Source: Ooceraea biroi (lineage: Eukaryota > Arthropoda > Insecta > Hymenoptera > Formicidae). Taken from it: DNA of 64,000 bases. Each line of letters begins with the position of its first letter. Position 1 is the first letter of the stretch. The position numbers and the translations under genes were made by a program. Shown here piece after piece: positions 1-12,762 of the stretch. The notes under the pieces were generated by a model. The model had not been told where the DNA came from, did no database searches, and was given only the letters and a program-made list of their open reading frames with translations. The stretch covers positions 1,700,464-1,764,463 of the forward strand of contig NC_039511.1 in the NCBI RefSeq assembly GCF_003672135.1. The letters are read 5' to 3'.

Positions 1-42
1 AATTCTTCTATGATGTGCAATTTTTTAAAGTTTCTTAATGTT

Positions 43-255
43 TCATTGACGATTTCGAGATTCCGTCGAGTCTAATCTGAGAGCTTCATCTGAGAGGATT
101 CCCACACGGATTCGCTCCTGGAAAGCCCGCTCCTCTTCCGCGACGAGGGACAAAACCAGTTTCGTCGTCGACGACGACACGCCGGAGACGAGGTAGAGGA
201 AGGAGACGGCAGAAGAGAGAAGGACGGTCTCGCGGGAAAAACAGGCAGAAATCAT
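43..255 (-). CDS. Small ORF with a signal-peptide-like start, hypothetical
   Basis: The 70-codon frame begins with ATG at 255 and has a hydrophobic stretch, roughly residues 10-26 (VLLSSAVSFLYLVSGV), then an acidic and basic segment, VAEEERAFQERIRVGILSDE, and a stop. Third positions are G+C-rich. It could be a small secreted peptide, or an exon of a gene continuing left of the window. No homology is recognised, so a chance frame remains possible. Confidence 0.25.
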   Translation of the reverse strand: MISACFSRETVLLSSAVSFLYLVSGVSSSTTKLVLSLVAEEERAFQERIRVGILSDEALRLDSTESRNRQ

Positions 256-3200
256 GAAATATCGTCCGATCGGCGCGGACGTTTAACCCGTTAACGCACG
301 TTAATCGATCATGCCTTCCTGGGATTTCTTTTTCCGGTCCGGAGGCGCGAAGCGGCCCCGCACGCCGCTCGAGCGACGAGCGCGGAACATTCTGGCGCGG
401 TCACGCGCGCGCGCCTTTTCAAAAATTATCTCCCGATACTTACGGCCAACCGGACTGCGAAAATCTTTGCCGACCGTTAATCTTGATTTATGATAAGCGC
501 GACCGCGATCTGGTCCGCGACCGACCGATCTATAGCGCGCGGCTATAATTGGATTGTGCGCAGGATGCGGGACCGGCGCTGCTACCGGCGCGCGAGAGTT
601 TTCCTTTTCGTTTTCGTCCCTTTTCGCTAACCGGAGAAAACGGAGTAGCGATTACATGATTTGCAAAAGCAGAAACGGATTTATGGTATCGCCGTGCTGA
701 TACCTGGCACTGGAAACCTGCACTTCCCGTCTGCGCTACGCGTCTTTCGCGGCCGATAACAGATTCTCTTCTGGCGGATTCCAATTCGGTTTCCTGCCGA
801 GCCGGGAAAATATCGCTACTCGTGGAAATCGCGGAATGTTCAGTAGCGCGAGTACATCTATTCGTACAGCCGCGCTCGTATTCGTTTCAATCGCGTTTCC
901 GAAGCGTGCTACTGTCTTACTCTCTTACAATTAGTTATGGATCATTGACACTTAATTATGGGTCTGCTACTGCAAACAAAATCAGATATATAGATAACAG
1001 CCCGATAATATCGAGCGATTTCGTATTTCGTCAGAGAAATTAATACGTCGCACGCAACCTGCCACGTATCAATTAACATGTCGCATTATCTATTCAATCG
1101 TTTATTATTTTCCGCGTTAAGTGACGCGAAAGGATCTTGGATTTACGAGGCCGTCCTGGGGAAACCGTTCAAACACCCTTATCCGCGTATCAACGCTATT
1201 AGCGTATCACGCAACGCTATCGTACTTCACGCCATAAATATGAACAAGCGCGCTCCCGCGTCTGGAAACACGCGGAAATGCGTTCCCACTGAGTCTCTCT
1301 TTTTCTCCCGGCTCTTTATCTCGCTGGCATCTCACTGTGAATATATGAAATCAAGTCCACCCACTGCGCTCTCTTTCTCGCTCTCCTTTCTTTTTCTCCT
1401 CCTAGTTTCTCATATTTAATTCCATGGTTCGTTATCGTCATTAACAGATTATGCGCTGCGTTCCCGAGGAGAACGAGTAAATCTTAATTAAGTGTCAACC
1501 GCGCTGCCGCGACAAACAGGGAAAATTAAACGGTCAAGTCCGTTAGCTCGCTGCATAATACATGCATATGCGCGTGATTCAAGCGTAGAGGGAGAGACGA
1601 AGACCGGTCGCGGGCCCGAGCCGATCGTCTACGAATCGAGAAACTGCCGCTGGCGCGTTTTTGGAGAAGTTCGCGACGACGATGACGACGGTGGATATTG
1701 CAACGCACGTTATACTTACGCGCATTTCCGCCCACCGGATGTTCGGCCGAATAATTAGATCGCGAAACGTGGAACCGGTCGCGAGATGCGTGGCCGGGAA
1801 AATGAGCGTTTCGCTTAATTGGGACGATCGATTTACGTTCTCGGCCGTTCTGCGGGAGATTTCCGCGAGTCTCGTCGGAGGAATAAGGGCGGAAAGCACC
1901 GGCGATTTCTGGACCGGAACGTGATCCTGAGGAAAGAGGAGAGAAAACGCACGTCGTGCGTTATTATTATTATTAAGATACGCTTCACGCGTTTGATGTG
2001 GCACTCTGATATTACCAAGTAGTTAAAGTATTAATTGTTTGTTGAGATCTCTTTGCGATACATCTCGCGTAATGATTTTGTAAGAGTCATTAATTCGTTC
2101 TCGCTGCAGTGTGCCAGTGCGTTAGCCGAGTAGGCTTAGTAGGCTCGCGCGATTACTCGTCCGCGAAAATGCTTAACGGCGCTTAACCGGGCGCAAGAGT
2201 TAATCGCGCCTTCTGTTCTAAGTAACGGCGGAGATTTCGCCGTTTTTCGCCGCGGCGGCTCGTTACTCGCGGTATTTACTTTGCCGGGACGTATTTATAA
2301 CGCGTGGCCGCGATAACGCCACTCGCCGCTTCGTTTTTCCCCCTTTTTCCCGGCTTCTTTTCCTTTTTTCCTTCGACGGCCTTCCTCCGGCCGCTCGCGA
2401 TCTAAACCGGTCAAGCACACCAGATCCGGCAGCGGCCGCGGCATAAATCGCGGATATGGCGAGTAAGAAGATCCGCGGACGGCGCGCGACGATACTTTTC
2501 CCTTTATCATCCAATTAACGATAAGGCTCCATTACGTTTATTCGCCCCGGCGGACGATTATTATTGCGTCCCGGCCGGGACGTTACGATTATTGTGCCCG
2601 GTAGATATGGCCGCGATTTTATCGGTTAGCCCGTACGATATCCGCGCAGCTAATCTGCGAAGTAGTTAAACCGTCCGATGCGCGACTTTGATAAGCCCGC
2701 CTCGCTCTCGCTCTCCTTCTCCTCCTCCTCCCCCTTCTCCGTGTCTCTATTTCTTTATCTCCGATTCCTATTTTCCATTCTTTTCTATTTTATTTATTAT
2801 CGCGCGATAACTTCATCCCGGTCAGCGGACACGCGTTGCGCACGCAAGAATGTAACAGAGCAGAGTGTATAAAAGCTACTCTTGTTTGTTGTAGGTGAGA
2901 GATGTGGGGAACTGCATCGCGAGAAGAAGAAAGAAACGACGACGGTCGACTGGATCGTCGTCAGCTCGACGGAGAGAGTGAGAGATTTAACCGTTCACCG
3001 ATCTTCGATCCGGAACTGAAGCTGCGATCGAAGACCATCGGTGCCGACGATGAGGAGATTCACGCATCGGAGAGGATCGGGCACGACGCGGCCGCGTGCA
3101 TCCAGTTGACATCCGGCTGCGCGGATGCGTGCACTCGCGCGAGCACTCGTCACGTAGACAGGAGTAATTGCACTCACTTCGTGGGACGGTAAAAACCGAC

Positions 3201-3559
3201 CGATCAGCTTTGCATGGCAATTAATCGCATTACTGAAAGTGGCGGCCAATGTATCCAGATAGATTGGCGTGATCACGACCTCATGACGATTTTCATCATT
3301 GAAAATCGCTCGCTGGGAAAACGCGCGATGCAGAGGCGCTCCGCTTGATAGTGCAGCTCGTTCCCGATCAAGCCGAGCGAGTTTTCTCGCGCATTCAACG
3401 CGATCTGCGGTGATTAACGGCGCTCATCCCAATCATTGAGCTCGGAGAGCAGAATGGTACCATCTCCCTTGTTCTCTCTTCTTTGGCTCGTCCATCAACA
3501 GCCGACGAGCAGTGCCGCTTGCGCATGTTCATGCAAAAAATTGATTTTCTCATACCAAC

Positions 3560-3636
3560 TTGCAGCTTCTTGCTCCGGCGAGCGATTGCCACGGTGTAAT
3601 TTCCACCGTGTTCCCGAGCTACCGAAGAAGCTGCAG
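3560..3636. repeat. Nested inverted repeat, potential 75-nt hairpin
   Basis: GCAGCTTCTT at 3562-3571 pairs perfectly with AAGAAGCTGC at 3625-3634, with one further T-A pair outside. Inside it, CACGGTG at 3590-3596 pairs with CACCGTG at 3604-3610 across a seven-base loop, and GCTC can pair with GAGC between the two stems. The size is compatible with a microRNA precursor, but no known microRNA is recognised. Confidence 0.5.
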
Positions 3637-3683
3637 CTGGACCGCATGCGGAGCCGAGGTCTCGCTTGAATGCATCCGATCGT

Positions 3684-3711
3684 GGCGGCGGCGGCGGCGG
3701 CGGCGGCGGCG
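3684..3711. repeat. (GGC)n microsatellite
   Basis: There are nine uninterrupted GGC units. Confidence 0.95.
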
Positions 3712-5680
3712 AGACACCTCTTGGCCACATAACGTTGCATCGCGCGGGTTGGATCGCGTGTCGATTTTTAGCGGATCGGGCAGCGCGCGCGAGCGCGCGT
3801 CGTTCGTCTCGCTGCGAGCGATTTTACCGTTAATCGGCTTACGCAATCGCGCGATATATCGAAGCCGAGCACGCGAACGCCCGTGCCGCGCCTCGCTGCT
3901 TGAAACCAGCGAGACGCGGATTTGAAGATCGAGAAACGCCGTCCAGAAAAGGGTACCAGCGTTGAACATTGAGCATTACGATTAAACGTCGAGGAATTTT
4001 GCAAGAAGTATCAGCTGCAGCGAGACAGGTCTGCAGGATCAAGCAGATCTATTGTCTTGCAATTTTATCCAGCCTTCCACAGATAAACGCCTCGGCGGCG
4101 CGAGGCAGAGGAAGAGAGTCCGCGCGCTCCCGCCGGCATCTGAGTTACGCGTGCATCGGAATCGGCGGATGCATACCTGAGAATCAGATATCTGGAGGAG
4201 AGCGGATCACCGCGCCAAAAATGTACCGCGAAAGAAGGAAGACTTCGAGAGGCTTTTCGCTTCTCGGGGACTCGACGGGCAGCTCGCATGCTGCTCGTCG
4301 CGCGACATTCCCGCCGGCGAAGACGCATTAAGGCGGGACGGGAATCCACGTGGAGTTTTATTGAGATTTAATGGAGTTATCGGGTTCTCCCCCCCTGTCT
4401 CTCTCTCTCGTTCCCGCCGACTCGCTCTCTCGCCCGCTTGCTCCTCGGCCTGGCTGCCGGGACGGGGCTGCTCATGCGTGCGAATTTATGGCCCACGCTG
4501 ATGACTTACCCTCGAAGTCGTTGTGAGAATCCGCCCCGGGGTGAGCCGGACACAGCCGTAACTATCCGGCCGATTGCGAGCCGATCACGCGGGTATAATA
4601 ATATTGCGTCCGGTGATACAATTTAACTCCTTGATGTGCGGCCGCATGGGCGTCGCGAGAGACACCGAAAGTCGTGCGTTTTATTATACTCGAGTGAATA
4701 TCAGAGCTAAAGCTACGAAGAATGCTATTACTGTTTAGCATCGTAAATGAATAGCCATTTCCGCGAATTCAGTTATGCAAAGCAATGCGAGATACGAAGG
4801 CATAGATAATATTGAGTAGATTTTATTTTAACATTTAACATTTATTTTATATCGCAGTGACGGGTGCATAAGAGATTCTTCTGGGAGGAATTCTGGCGAC
4901 GCTTGTGCGATCGTGGCCGCGGGCACGAAACTGCGTCGACACGAAAACGCGCGTAATTAATTAACGTCGCGCGTGATCGATCGCGGATTAATGCGGCTCG
5001 ATGAGGCACGATGGAAGGTTCTCCAGGTGAAACGATATACCCTTCACTTTGTCACGCATGGAATACTGTAATCGAGCATCATTGAGTCTCCATCAGCGTT
5101 CGACGACCTAGTGCTCCACCATGATTGATACCGAAACAAGTGCCCTTCACGGGAAATTGCTACATTGAGGCTGCGGAACGACGACGTTCGAGAATCCTAA
5201 AAAGAAGGTACGCCTCGGCATCAATCATCGACATCTCGACGTAATTTAAAAGGTCTGTGCGCACGCACGAACTTACTTATTAGGCTCGCCAGCTTGAATA
5301 TAACGCACCGGCAACGTTAGATCCAAGCTTCAGCTTAGACGATCCTTCCTTGGACGATCGAACGTGGACGTATCGAGCGACCCAACGAATGCCGGCATTA
5401 CGGAGCGAGCGTAGCGCGCGCTGCGCTCATCTGCGTGCCCGCGACATGGCTGGAATGCGGGCCCCGATACGTACTCTATCGTATCGTATAATCCCTATCG
5501 GCCGGCCGCGAGAGTTGCGCGAGAGGGCCCGGAACGCTGCCGGCAGGCCCTTTACCTCCGCGTTCCTCGCGTATGATAATACCTCGTTCTCCGGAGCGGG
5601 ATCTCGGTCCGTGTCGATTACGCGAACGATCCCGGTGCAACGTGTGCCCCGACACGTTCCCGACACGATATCTTAATCCT

Positions 5681-5702
5681 GTCGTCGTCGTCGTCGTCGT
5701 TG
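5681..5702. repeat. (GTC)n microsatellite
   Basis: There are about seven GTC units. Confidence 0.93.
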
Positions 5703-6489
5703 GTGACGGACGTCGCGGGTTGCTTTCTTCTTGCGAGGGATAAAGTTTCCGTCCCAAGCATTTTTTTAATCTGATTTTTCTTCCCTGAAGATTCGCTTCC
5801 TGCTTTCGAGCATCGCGCCTGCACTTGAACGTTACCCCGAATAATCGTGGTACGCGTCATCGCGAAGATTCAGCGCACCACCGGTTGGTAGAAACGCCGC
5901 GGCTCGCGCAATTAGCGGCTCGCAATAATTTAAGCGCGGTTCGATTAATGCATCGGCGCGGGAGAAGAAGAAGAAGAAGCGCACTGCGCGAGGCTCCTCT
6001 CTAACGCGCCTCTTCCTCCCTCTCTCTCTATCTCCCTTGAACAGTAATTAACGCCACGATAGGCAACCGGTCGCGTATCGCGTTCGTCAGTTCATTAAAG
6101 CAAAATTTTTTTTTTCTTGATCGGCGATCCTCGCGCGGAACGGATGAGGCCGATCGAGCGTTTCGAGAAGAGACCAGCGTCTTCTTGCGCGTGGACTTTT
6201 GTCGGATTTGGAATCACGATAAGGATAGAATCGAGAAGAGACTGTACTTTAGAAACAGAATCGGAATCGAAAGACGGCGAGCGCGAGTTGCAGCCGCGCG
6301 CAAGTAAAGCGCAACGACGACGACGACCGGGCGCTTAATCTCCCGTCAAAATAATGATAATGGCCAGCGCGCAACGTTACATATCTTATCCCCTCGATGT
6401 GGAAACAGTTATACCCTCGTAGGACGAACGACGGCACCCGCGGATTTATGAAAGTGGACGGCGACGCGAGATGAGACGCTGCACAAACT

Positions 6490-6580
6490 GCATATATATG
6501 CATATATATATACATGCGTGTATATACATATCTATATATTTGGTATATATACGTATGCACGCACGCGTGCACATATATTT
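6490..6580. repeat. Alternating purine-pyrimidine tract (CA/TA/CG)
   Basis: About 90 bp are dominated by CATATA, TATG and GCACGCACGCGTGCAC steps, with a few interruptions. Such tracts can adopt Z-DNA or cruciform structure. Confidence 0.85.
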
Positions 6581-6716
6581 ACGCAGCGTCGTGCGCCGGC
6601 TGGCTCACCTTCCTTCTCGGCGAGAAGGAGGTGTTTGCATTGGCCTAGTGCCGAGGCGCGTTCGTAAGGCGAAATTAATTACCTCGTCCTCGACGTAACG
6701 GGTCTTCGGCCGATAC

Positions 6717-6792
6717 CGAGAGAGCAAGAGAAAGAGAGTGAGAGAGAGAGCTCGAAAAAGAAAGAAGGAAAGAGAGAGAGAGAGAGAGAGAA
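6717..6792. repeat. GA-rich purine microsatellite
   Basis: About 75 bp are almost entirely A and G on the plus strand, ending in an (AG)n run. Confidence 0.92.
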
Positions 6793-7474
6793 TCTGGCCA
6801 ACGCTGCATCCGATACGATTTTATCAGATTTTATTGCGGGTTTACAGTTGCATCGGTGGAGTAGCGGGGCTGCGCGCTCTCTCTCTCGAGAGTGTCGGGA
6901 TTAGCCCCGGTAATCGGCCGTAAATCTGACGTATGACACTCGGCGCCGGTCCCGGCTTTGGATTCGCATGTACATCGAATCGGGATCGGGAGCGCGGAGA
7001 CAGGAAGAGAAAGAGAGAAGGAATGAAAAAAAGAATAAGAAAAAGAGAGAGAGAGATGCATGCTCGCCCACGGTTCGCCAAGATGCGAGGCGTGGTGGAC
7101 TTGATGATGCGAAGTTCGCGATGTGTACTTCGGTCAACTTATGTATAGTATAACGAAACTCAAAGAGAGTTCATACAAGAGTCTCAAGATGGCGGTATAA
7201 AAATTTAATTACCTTTCGATAATTGATACAATACTTATTATGTGATTGAAAAACTGACTGCAATTTTTGTCGACAGCTCTAAACCCTGCGACGACCTGCG
7301 TTAACACGTCGGGATGTCGGGAGGCGGGAGCGATATCTTCTTTTTCTGATAACGCACCATTAACATTCCTAGCGGCGCGTCGTCGCTCGTAATTACACGT
7401 GAGCGAGATGCTTTTTAATTCGCGCCACGCGTACGCACTCGCATCCGCCGTCAGATCACTTGCGGAGGCAGAGA

Positions 7475-7517
7475 CGTGGAGAAAGAGAAAGAAAGAGGGA
7501 GAGAAAGAGAGAGAGAA
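7475..7517. repeat. GA-rich purine tract
   Basis: GAGAAAGAGAAAGAAAGAGG and similar units fill 43 bp. Confidence 0.9.
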
Positions 7518-7698
7518 TCCTGCGGGAGAGGATTCCGCGCGCGTGAAAACAGCTCGCATCAACCCGGTCTTCCCTCCGTCCCGGTCCAGAGGTATAAGGA
7601 TGACGATTCGCACGACTAATTGGCAATCGCTCGATCGTTCTCGCTCGCGCTTAATCGCGACAAGTAGCGCCCGGACGAGCTCCCGCAGCCACGTAATT

Positions 7699-7720
7699 AT
7701 GCATGCGCTGCCGCATGCAT
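7699..7720. repeat. Perfect inverted repeat, 9-bp stem
   Basis: ATGCATGCG is followed, after CTGC, by CGCATGCAT. Confidence 0.9.
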
Positions 7721-8100
7721 GTGTGTTCTCCGTTGGTTTCGCGGGCGCGTCTCTCACGCGCGTCGAAATACCGCAAATCGAGATACCGTGCCGTAACGTA
7801 AGGGGGTGCGGACTTAGACGGGAAGAAATTTATCGGCCTTGATAATCGTCTGCGGCTCACGGAGGAAATCAGATTCGAGGCGATGCGCCACTTCTCTCCG
7901 TTAACGTCACTTTGTGCATTACTTTTTGCATTATGTCTCCTTCTTTCTCATGTATACGCGTTCTCATTTGCACTCTTCTGCAAATGTGTACAGGTATACT
8001 TTTCGCGATATGGGCCGTGGTCAACTCCGAGGCGAAGTCTTCTCGTCTCTCCTTCTTCCGTCTCCTCCTCTCTTGCTGGATTCTACATTCGGGAAGCTTG

Positions 8101-8146
8101 ACCGCACGCACGCACGCATGCATATATGCATACACGCACGCACGTG
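8101..8146. repeat. CGCA repeats around a 14-bp palindrome
   Basis: (CGCA)n arms flank the perfect palindrome ATGCATATATGCAT at 8118-8131. Confidence 0.88.
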
Positions 8147-8334
8147 GGCGCATCCCGGCTCCCAGCGCGCTGGCTGGCCGGTTGGCTGGTCGTCGAAGGT
8201 GTTGTTATAATTTACGATTATGCCGGCTATACACAGCGCGCGAAGGAATAGCGGCTAACCGGACAACCGCGCGCTGCGCGGACAAATGACCCGCGGACGA
8301 CCAAGAACCGCCGCGCGTTTGTCCGCCCCGCTAA

Positions 8335-8362
8335 CGACGTCGTCGTCGTTGTCGTCGTGGTC
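8335..8362. repeat. (GTC)n-type microsatellite
   Basis: Imperfect GTC units with one GTT interruption. Confidence 0.88.
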
Positions 8363-11300
8363 GCGTCGAGGTCGATGGAAGACGGAGGCGTTAAAAGGTC
8401 CGACCCTCTCCGGGCGTAACGATCGGCTAAAGTGATAATTAATCTCGCGGGTTAATGGCGACGCGTGTATTCGGGCCACGTCAGGTTTTTAGTGGACTTT
8501 ATCCGAGTTTGGAGAACTACTCGGTCAGGTCGATCGATGCCGGGACTGTCTTGTCCGTCGAGGACGTTAAGTTTTAATGGATCCCTTCGAGATCGAGAGC
8601 GATGGACTGGCGTGAGCGGCGATCTTGCCTCTCGCGAAGGCATGACACTTTCATCTCGGCATTTTCGCTTCGGATTCTTGAAGATGCTTGAGATTTGCGG
8701 ATTGGCTTATTAATCTCTCGACTGTAAAGTCGGCAGCTCCATCGGAACAATTTTCAAGTGACAAACAATTTTTTGGCGTAATCTCTATTGTCAACGTTGC
8801 TCACGAAACCCTCGAAAAAAAAATTCTAATAATATTTGATGGAGATGGAAATGGAGAAATTTATTAATGTATAATCAAAATAAGAATTTAAGAACCTTGT
8901 TAAAATGAGCAGATGGTACTAGCGCGTACTCGTGCACGGTCCTTAAATTTGTCGTGTTTCGGAATTTTACTCACGCCACTCTCTCAGGACAAATGGTCCA
9001 TATATCAGACTGCAGGTACCATTAGCAATGACAAGTTGGACGATAGACTGGTATAACGTGAATGGAAACAAATGGGAATCATTAAAAGGCCTTGAAGCCG
9101 ACATTAGGCAGCGGACCACTCGAACGCACGCAGCAACCGGCACGTCAAACGCTACTCTCAGAAACCGAATTAAAGTGCAAGTATTAGTGCGTTTTTACAA
9201 ACTGATTTTATTATATTTAAGGAAGAGACACAGGGTAGAGAGAATTAAAATATTCTCCTGTTGGCCACAGGACGTCGACAGTTACAACGCGACGAAACAC
9301 TTGCGGAATCGTCCAAACGAGCCTCCTTAAATAACACGATCGCAGGTCCGTGGCTAACGCAGATGAAGCGAAGGGAAAGAGACAGAAAGCAGAGACACGG
9401 GATAGGGGCAAGTATAAAAGTTTATCTCGGAAGTTTCTCCTGGCAAATGCTCGTAATTATGAAAAAACAGCGTATATTATCGTATACGTATATTACAGCG
9501 TATATTACGTTTATGTTACATGTAAAATGTGCGCGATTAGTATATATCATAGTTTATATCCCACATAGATGTTAAAGCACTTGAAGCACAGTATGGCTGC
9601 GGAACGAGCGATGGGAAAGGCAGGCCCTGTTCACGCGGACCTATCGGGAAGCTCTAAAGCTGCGATAGAGCTATCAGCACAACGAAAGGAGACAGGAAGT
9701 TCCCAACCTGAAATTACAAGGTGGAGAGGAAGATAGAGAATTCTCGGTGCAGACACTTCGGCGCACGCAAAAGAAAAAAAGAGGATAATCTTAGAATTGA
9801 ATTCTTCATTTTAATTAACACGAGGTATTTAGTCCTCGGCACATCAAGTCCACTCTGTGCTCGCGCACAGATGTTTCATTAAACGCCGAGCATTGATTTC
9901 ATTTACATCGTAAATAATTGCACATGCTAAAAATATAATCCCGCCGCCGTTAATGCGCTTGTTACTCAAGCGTTCTCTTGAAATGTGACCCGCATACATC
10001 CAAGGCGAAACTGGACGTTTTATCAACGTGATGGCTCCGGTCGTAATGGAGTATCAATGTCAAACACTGAGGAATCGATGATTTCTAATTAACGCAACCG
10101 AGATATCGTGGTCTCCGCTCGCGCGAGTGCGCAGCTTGTTAGGAAATACCGGAAGATAGAAGATATCGGAGGCGCGACGCGGTTTTCGGTAAATATCATC
10201 TACCAGCTCCGAGGACTCGGGTCTTGCGTGCCGCTCGGCTCGTAACTTTCGCCGTTACGAGCGTATGCGCGCGTGTAACTACAACTCACGTGCCCCGCGA
10301 GTTACGTGTAATCACTTAGCACTACGTACGCGCGTAGGTACAACTCTGTCCCTTAGGCGTACCGGGTGTCACCGAACGCGCGCGGCGAACGCTCGGAAGA
10401 GCTGGGTGCGGCCGAGCTTTGAGCGTTTAGAAGAGAGCGTCCGCCGGTCATTGCCCAGCGGAGGCGCGTTAAATTAATGCCATCGCGGCTCCGAACTCGT
10501 TTCAATTTATCCGGGCAAGCCGCGAGGGAAGAAAAAGAAAACGAGACGTGCGAAGGACGAGCTCGAGCAAGGATGATAGCCCCGCGGAAAGTGGCTCTCG
10601 CGGCTGAACGACTGCGCGCCGACTTTTCCAGGTTTCCACCCGGTTCGTAATGATAATTCAAATCTCTCTCCGCTTTTACTTATGATCGCCGTGTATTGCG
10701 TGAATCGATCCGGGCGATCAGGATAGGTGTGTATTTCTTTTTATTATTTTATTCAGAAAATTATAATATTCAAGTGTAGCTCTTTTTCTTGCGATCAATA
10801 AATACTTATTTTAATTTTCTAATTTATTTTTCTGGCTTTATTTAGATTTATCACGCGTCATATGTGTCTTGATCTTGATTCTGAGATCGCAAGAAGCGGA
10901 GGAGGCCTACGAGCGATTCGAAACTTTGTGAACGGTGACAATTGATCTGGGACGATCTGGGAAGCTGCACGAATTTCTTTCGAGCGTTCAGTGACTGACC
11001 CGCTCGGCCGATTCGATTCCGGGCCCCTCACAAATTTTATGTCGCTAATACGGTACGTACAGGGCGAAACCAGTTTGTCGGCGCTTTCGAGCGCCTTCGA
11101 AGGCGGCGACGTCGGATGTCGGGGACACCGGACAAGATCCCGGAAAGCGTCCCTCGGACCGGATCAAAGGGAACAGCCGGATGAAGACGGAGAGGGCGCG
11201 CAGCGGTGTGAGCGAGAGGGCGAGTGGCGATCGCGTGAAAAAAGGAGAAGAGAGGATTAACGGACAGCTCCCTGAAAATTACATCGCCGGCTAATGAGAC

Positions 11301-12742
11301 GCCGTGGGCCCGATTGGGGCCCCGGGCACGGACGAGCGAGACCGGAGGGACCGAGAGGGATCGACGACGCGACGAAGCCTCGGACGGCTTCGGACAGAAG
11401 ATCGTTCACTTCGCTCCGAAATGCAGGTGCACGCTTAATCCCTCCGCCCGACGATCCGCACTCGATTCCTCTCATTGTTTTTTGTTCCGTTTGTTAAGTG
11501 GCAAACGCGGACTGAATTGATCATCGCCGCGATACCGGTTTTGCCGCACCGATCTCCAAATTTTTCTCCCGATTTGTGTTTCTGCGAAAATTGCGTTATT
11601 TCGTTAGATAGTAGCTTATTTTTATTCTTGTCATATTTTATATATTACTTGTTATTCTATTACTTCATGCGGCACGCTGCTTTATTAGTATGAATATAAT
11701 TCATTGCATCTCGTTATTTAATGATAACAATGTCACTTTCTTTCGATCGAGCGCCTAATGCGTTCGTCAATGTAAATTAAAAAAAGCTCGTAAATTCGGT
11801 AACAAATTATCGCGTGTAAGTGTGTGCGATCTTAAACGCGCGGGACGATCGTTACTGATCTTATCGATCGTGCCGGGTAGACAGCGCGGCAACATTATTA
11901 TTGCAGAAAGTCATCGCGATTCTTATCGATTCATAAAATCATTAACAGCCATTTTACGATCCCCGACAAACGCGAGCATGATGGGCGCGGTGACGAAAGT
12001 GAACGCGGACCAGCCTCGTTTGCACGACCCGTGCATACATACCGTCTCACTCTATTTACGAGCGTCACGCTATAATTAATTATATATTACTATAATTATC
12101 TACTGTCCATCGTCATAAAACGCGCAACATTTCTTCGGCAAGTTTGGAAATGAAATAACACGAAAACAAGACCGAAAACGAAATTAACTACGCTCCGGGT
12201 TCCTTAATTCTCCTTTTTATCACAAATAATTAACATTTGCATAGAAATATTAAAAGAACAAGAAAGTAGATAGAACTGGAGACCGACACGCGTGCCGGGA
12301 TGACAAAGGCGATACTCTAGGACCGAATGCGAGTAAAGAGTAAAGCTGACTGCGTAAAGATCGGCCTCGGCCGAAGAGATTCGCCGACGATACCCTCACG
12401 CCGTCTCTTGTTTCCTCATCAACGGCTAACAAACCCGTTATCCTCAATTTATTCGGTGCTTCCAACCCCTGTGATTCCCCCCCCCCTCCGGCAACTCGAA
12501 TCACCACTTAAATCGTCCCGAGCCGCGTAATACGATGCGCTCCGCTTCTATCTCGCGGATCTTCGAGCGCACTCCCGCGACTCTGCACTCGCGACTTTCG
12601 AGTTTCGGGAGCGAATGATCGCAGATGGCTGCTGATCCTGCTGCGAGATCGGATCGTGATCGCTTCGATGCTCGATCGAGCCGATCCGCGGCGATCACTC
12701 CTTCCGCTACCAGATTGCTCTCTCGGGCCAGGGAGAGGAGAC

Positions 12743-12762
12743 CTCCTCTCTCTCTCTCTCTT
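12743..12762. repeat. (CT)n microsatellite
   Basis: A run of CT dinucleotides. Confidence 0.9.

Noticed and set aside
10353..10661. 102-codon minus-strand frame
   Set aside because: Low-complexity Arg/Ser/Ala content with an opposing plus-strand frame; no support for coding.
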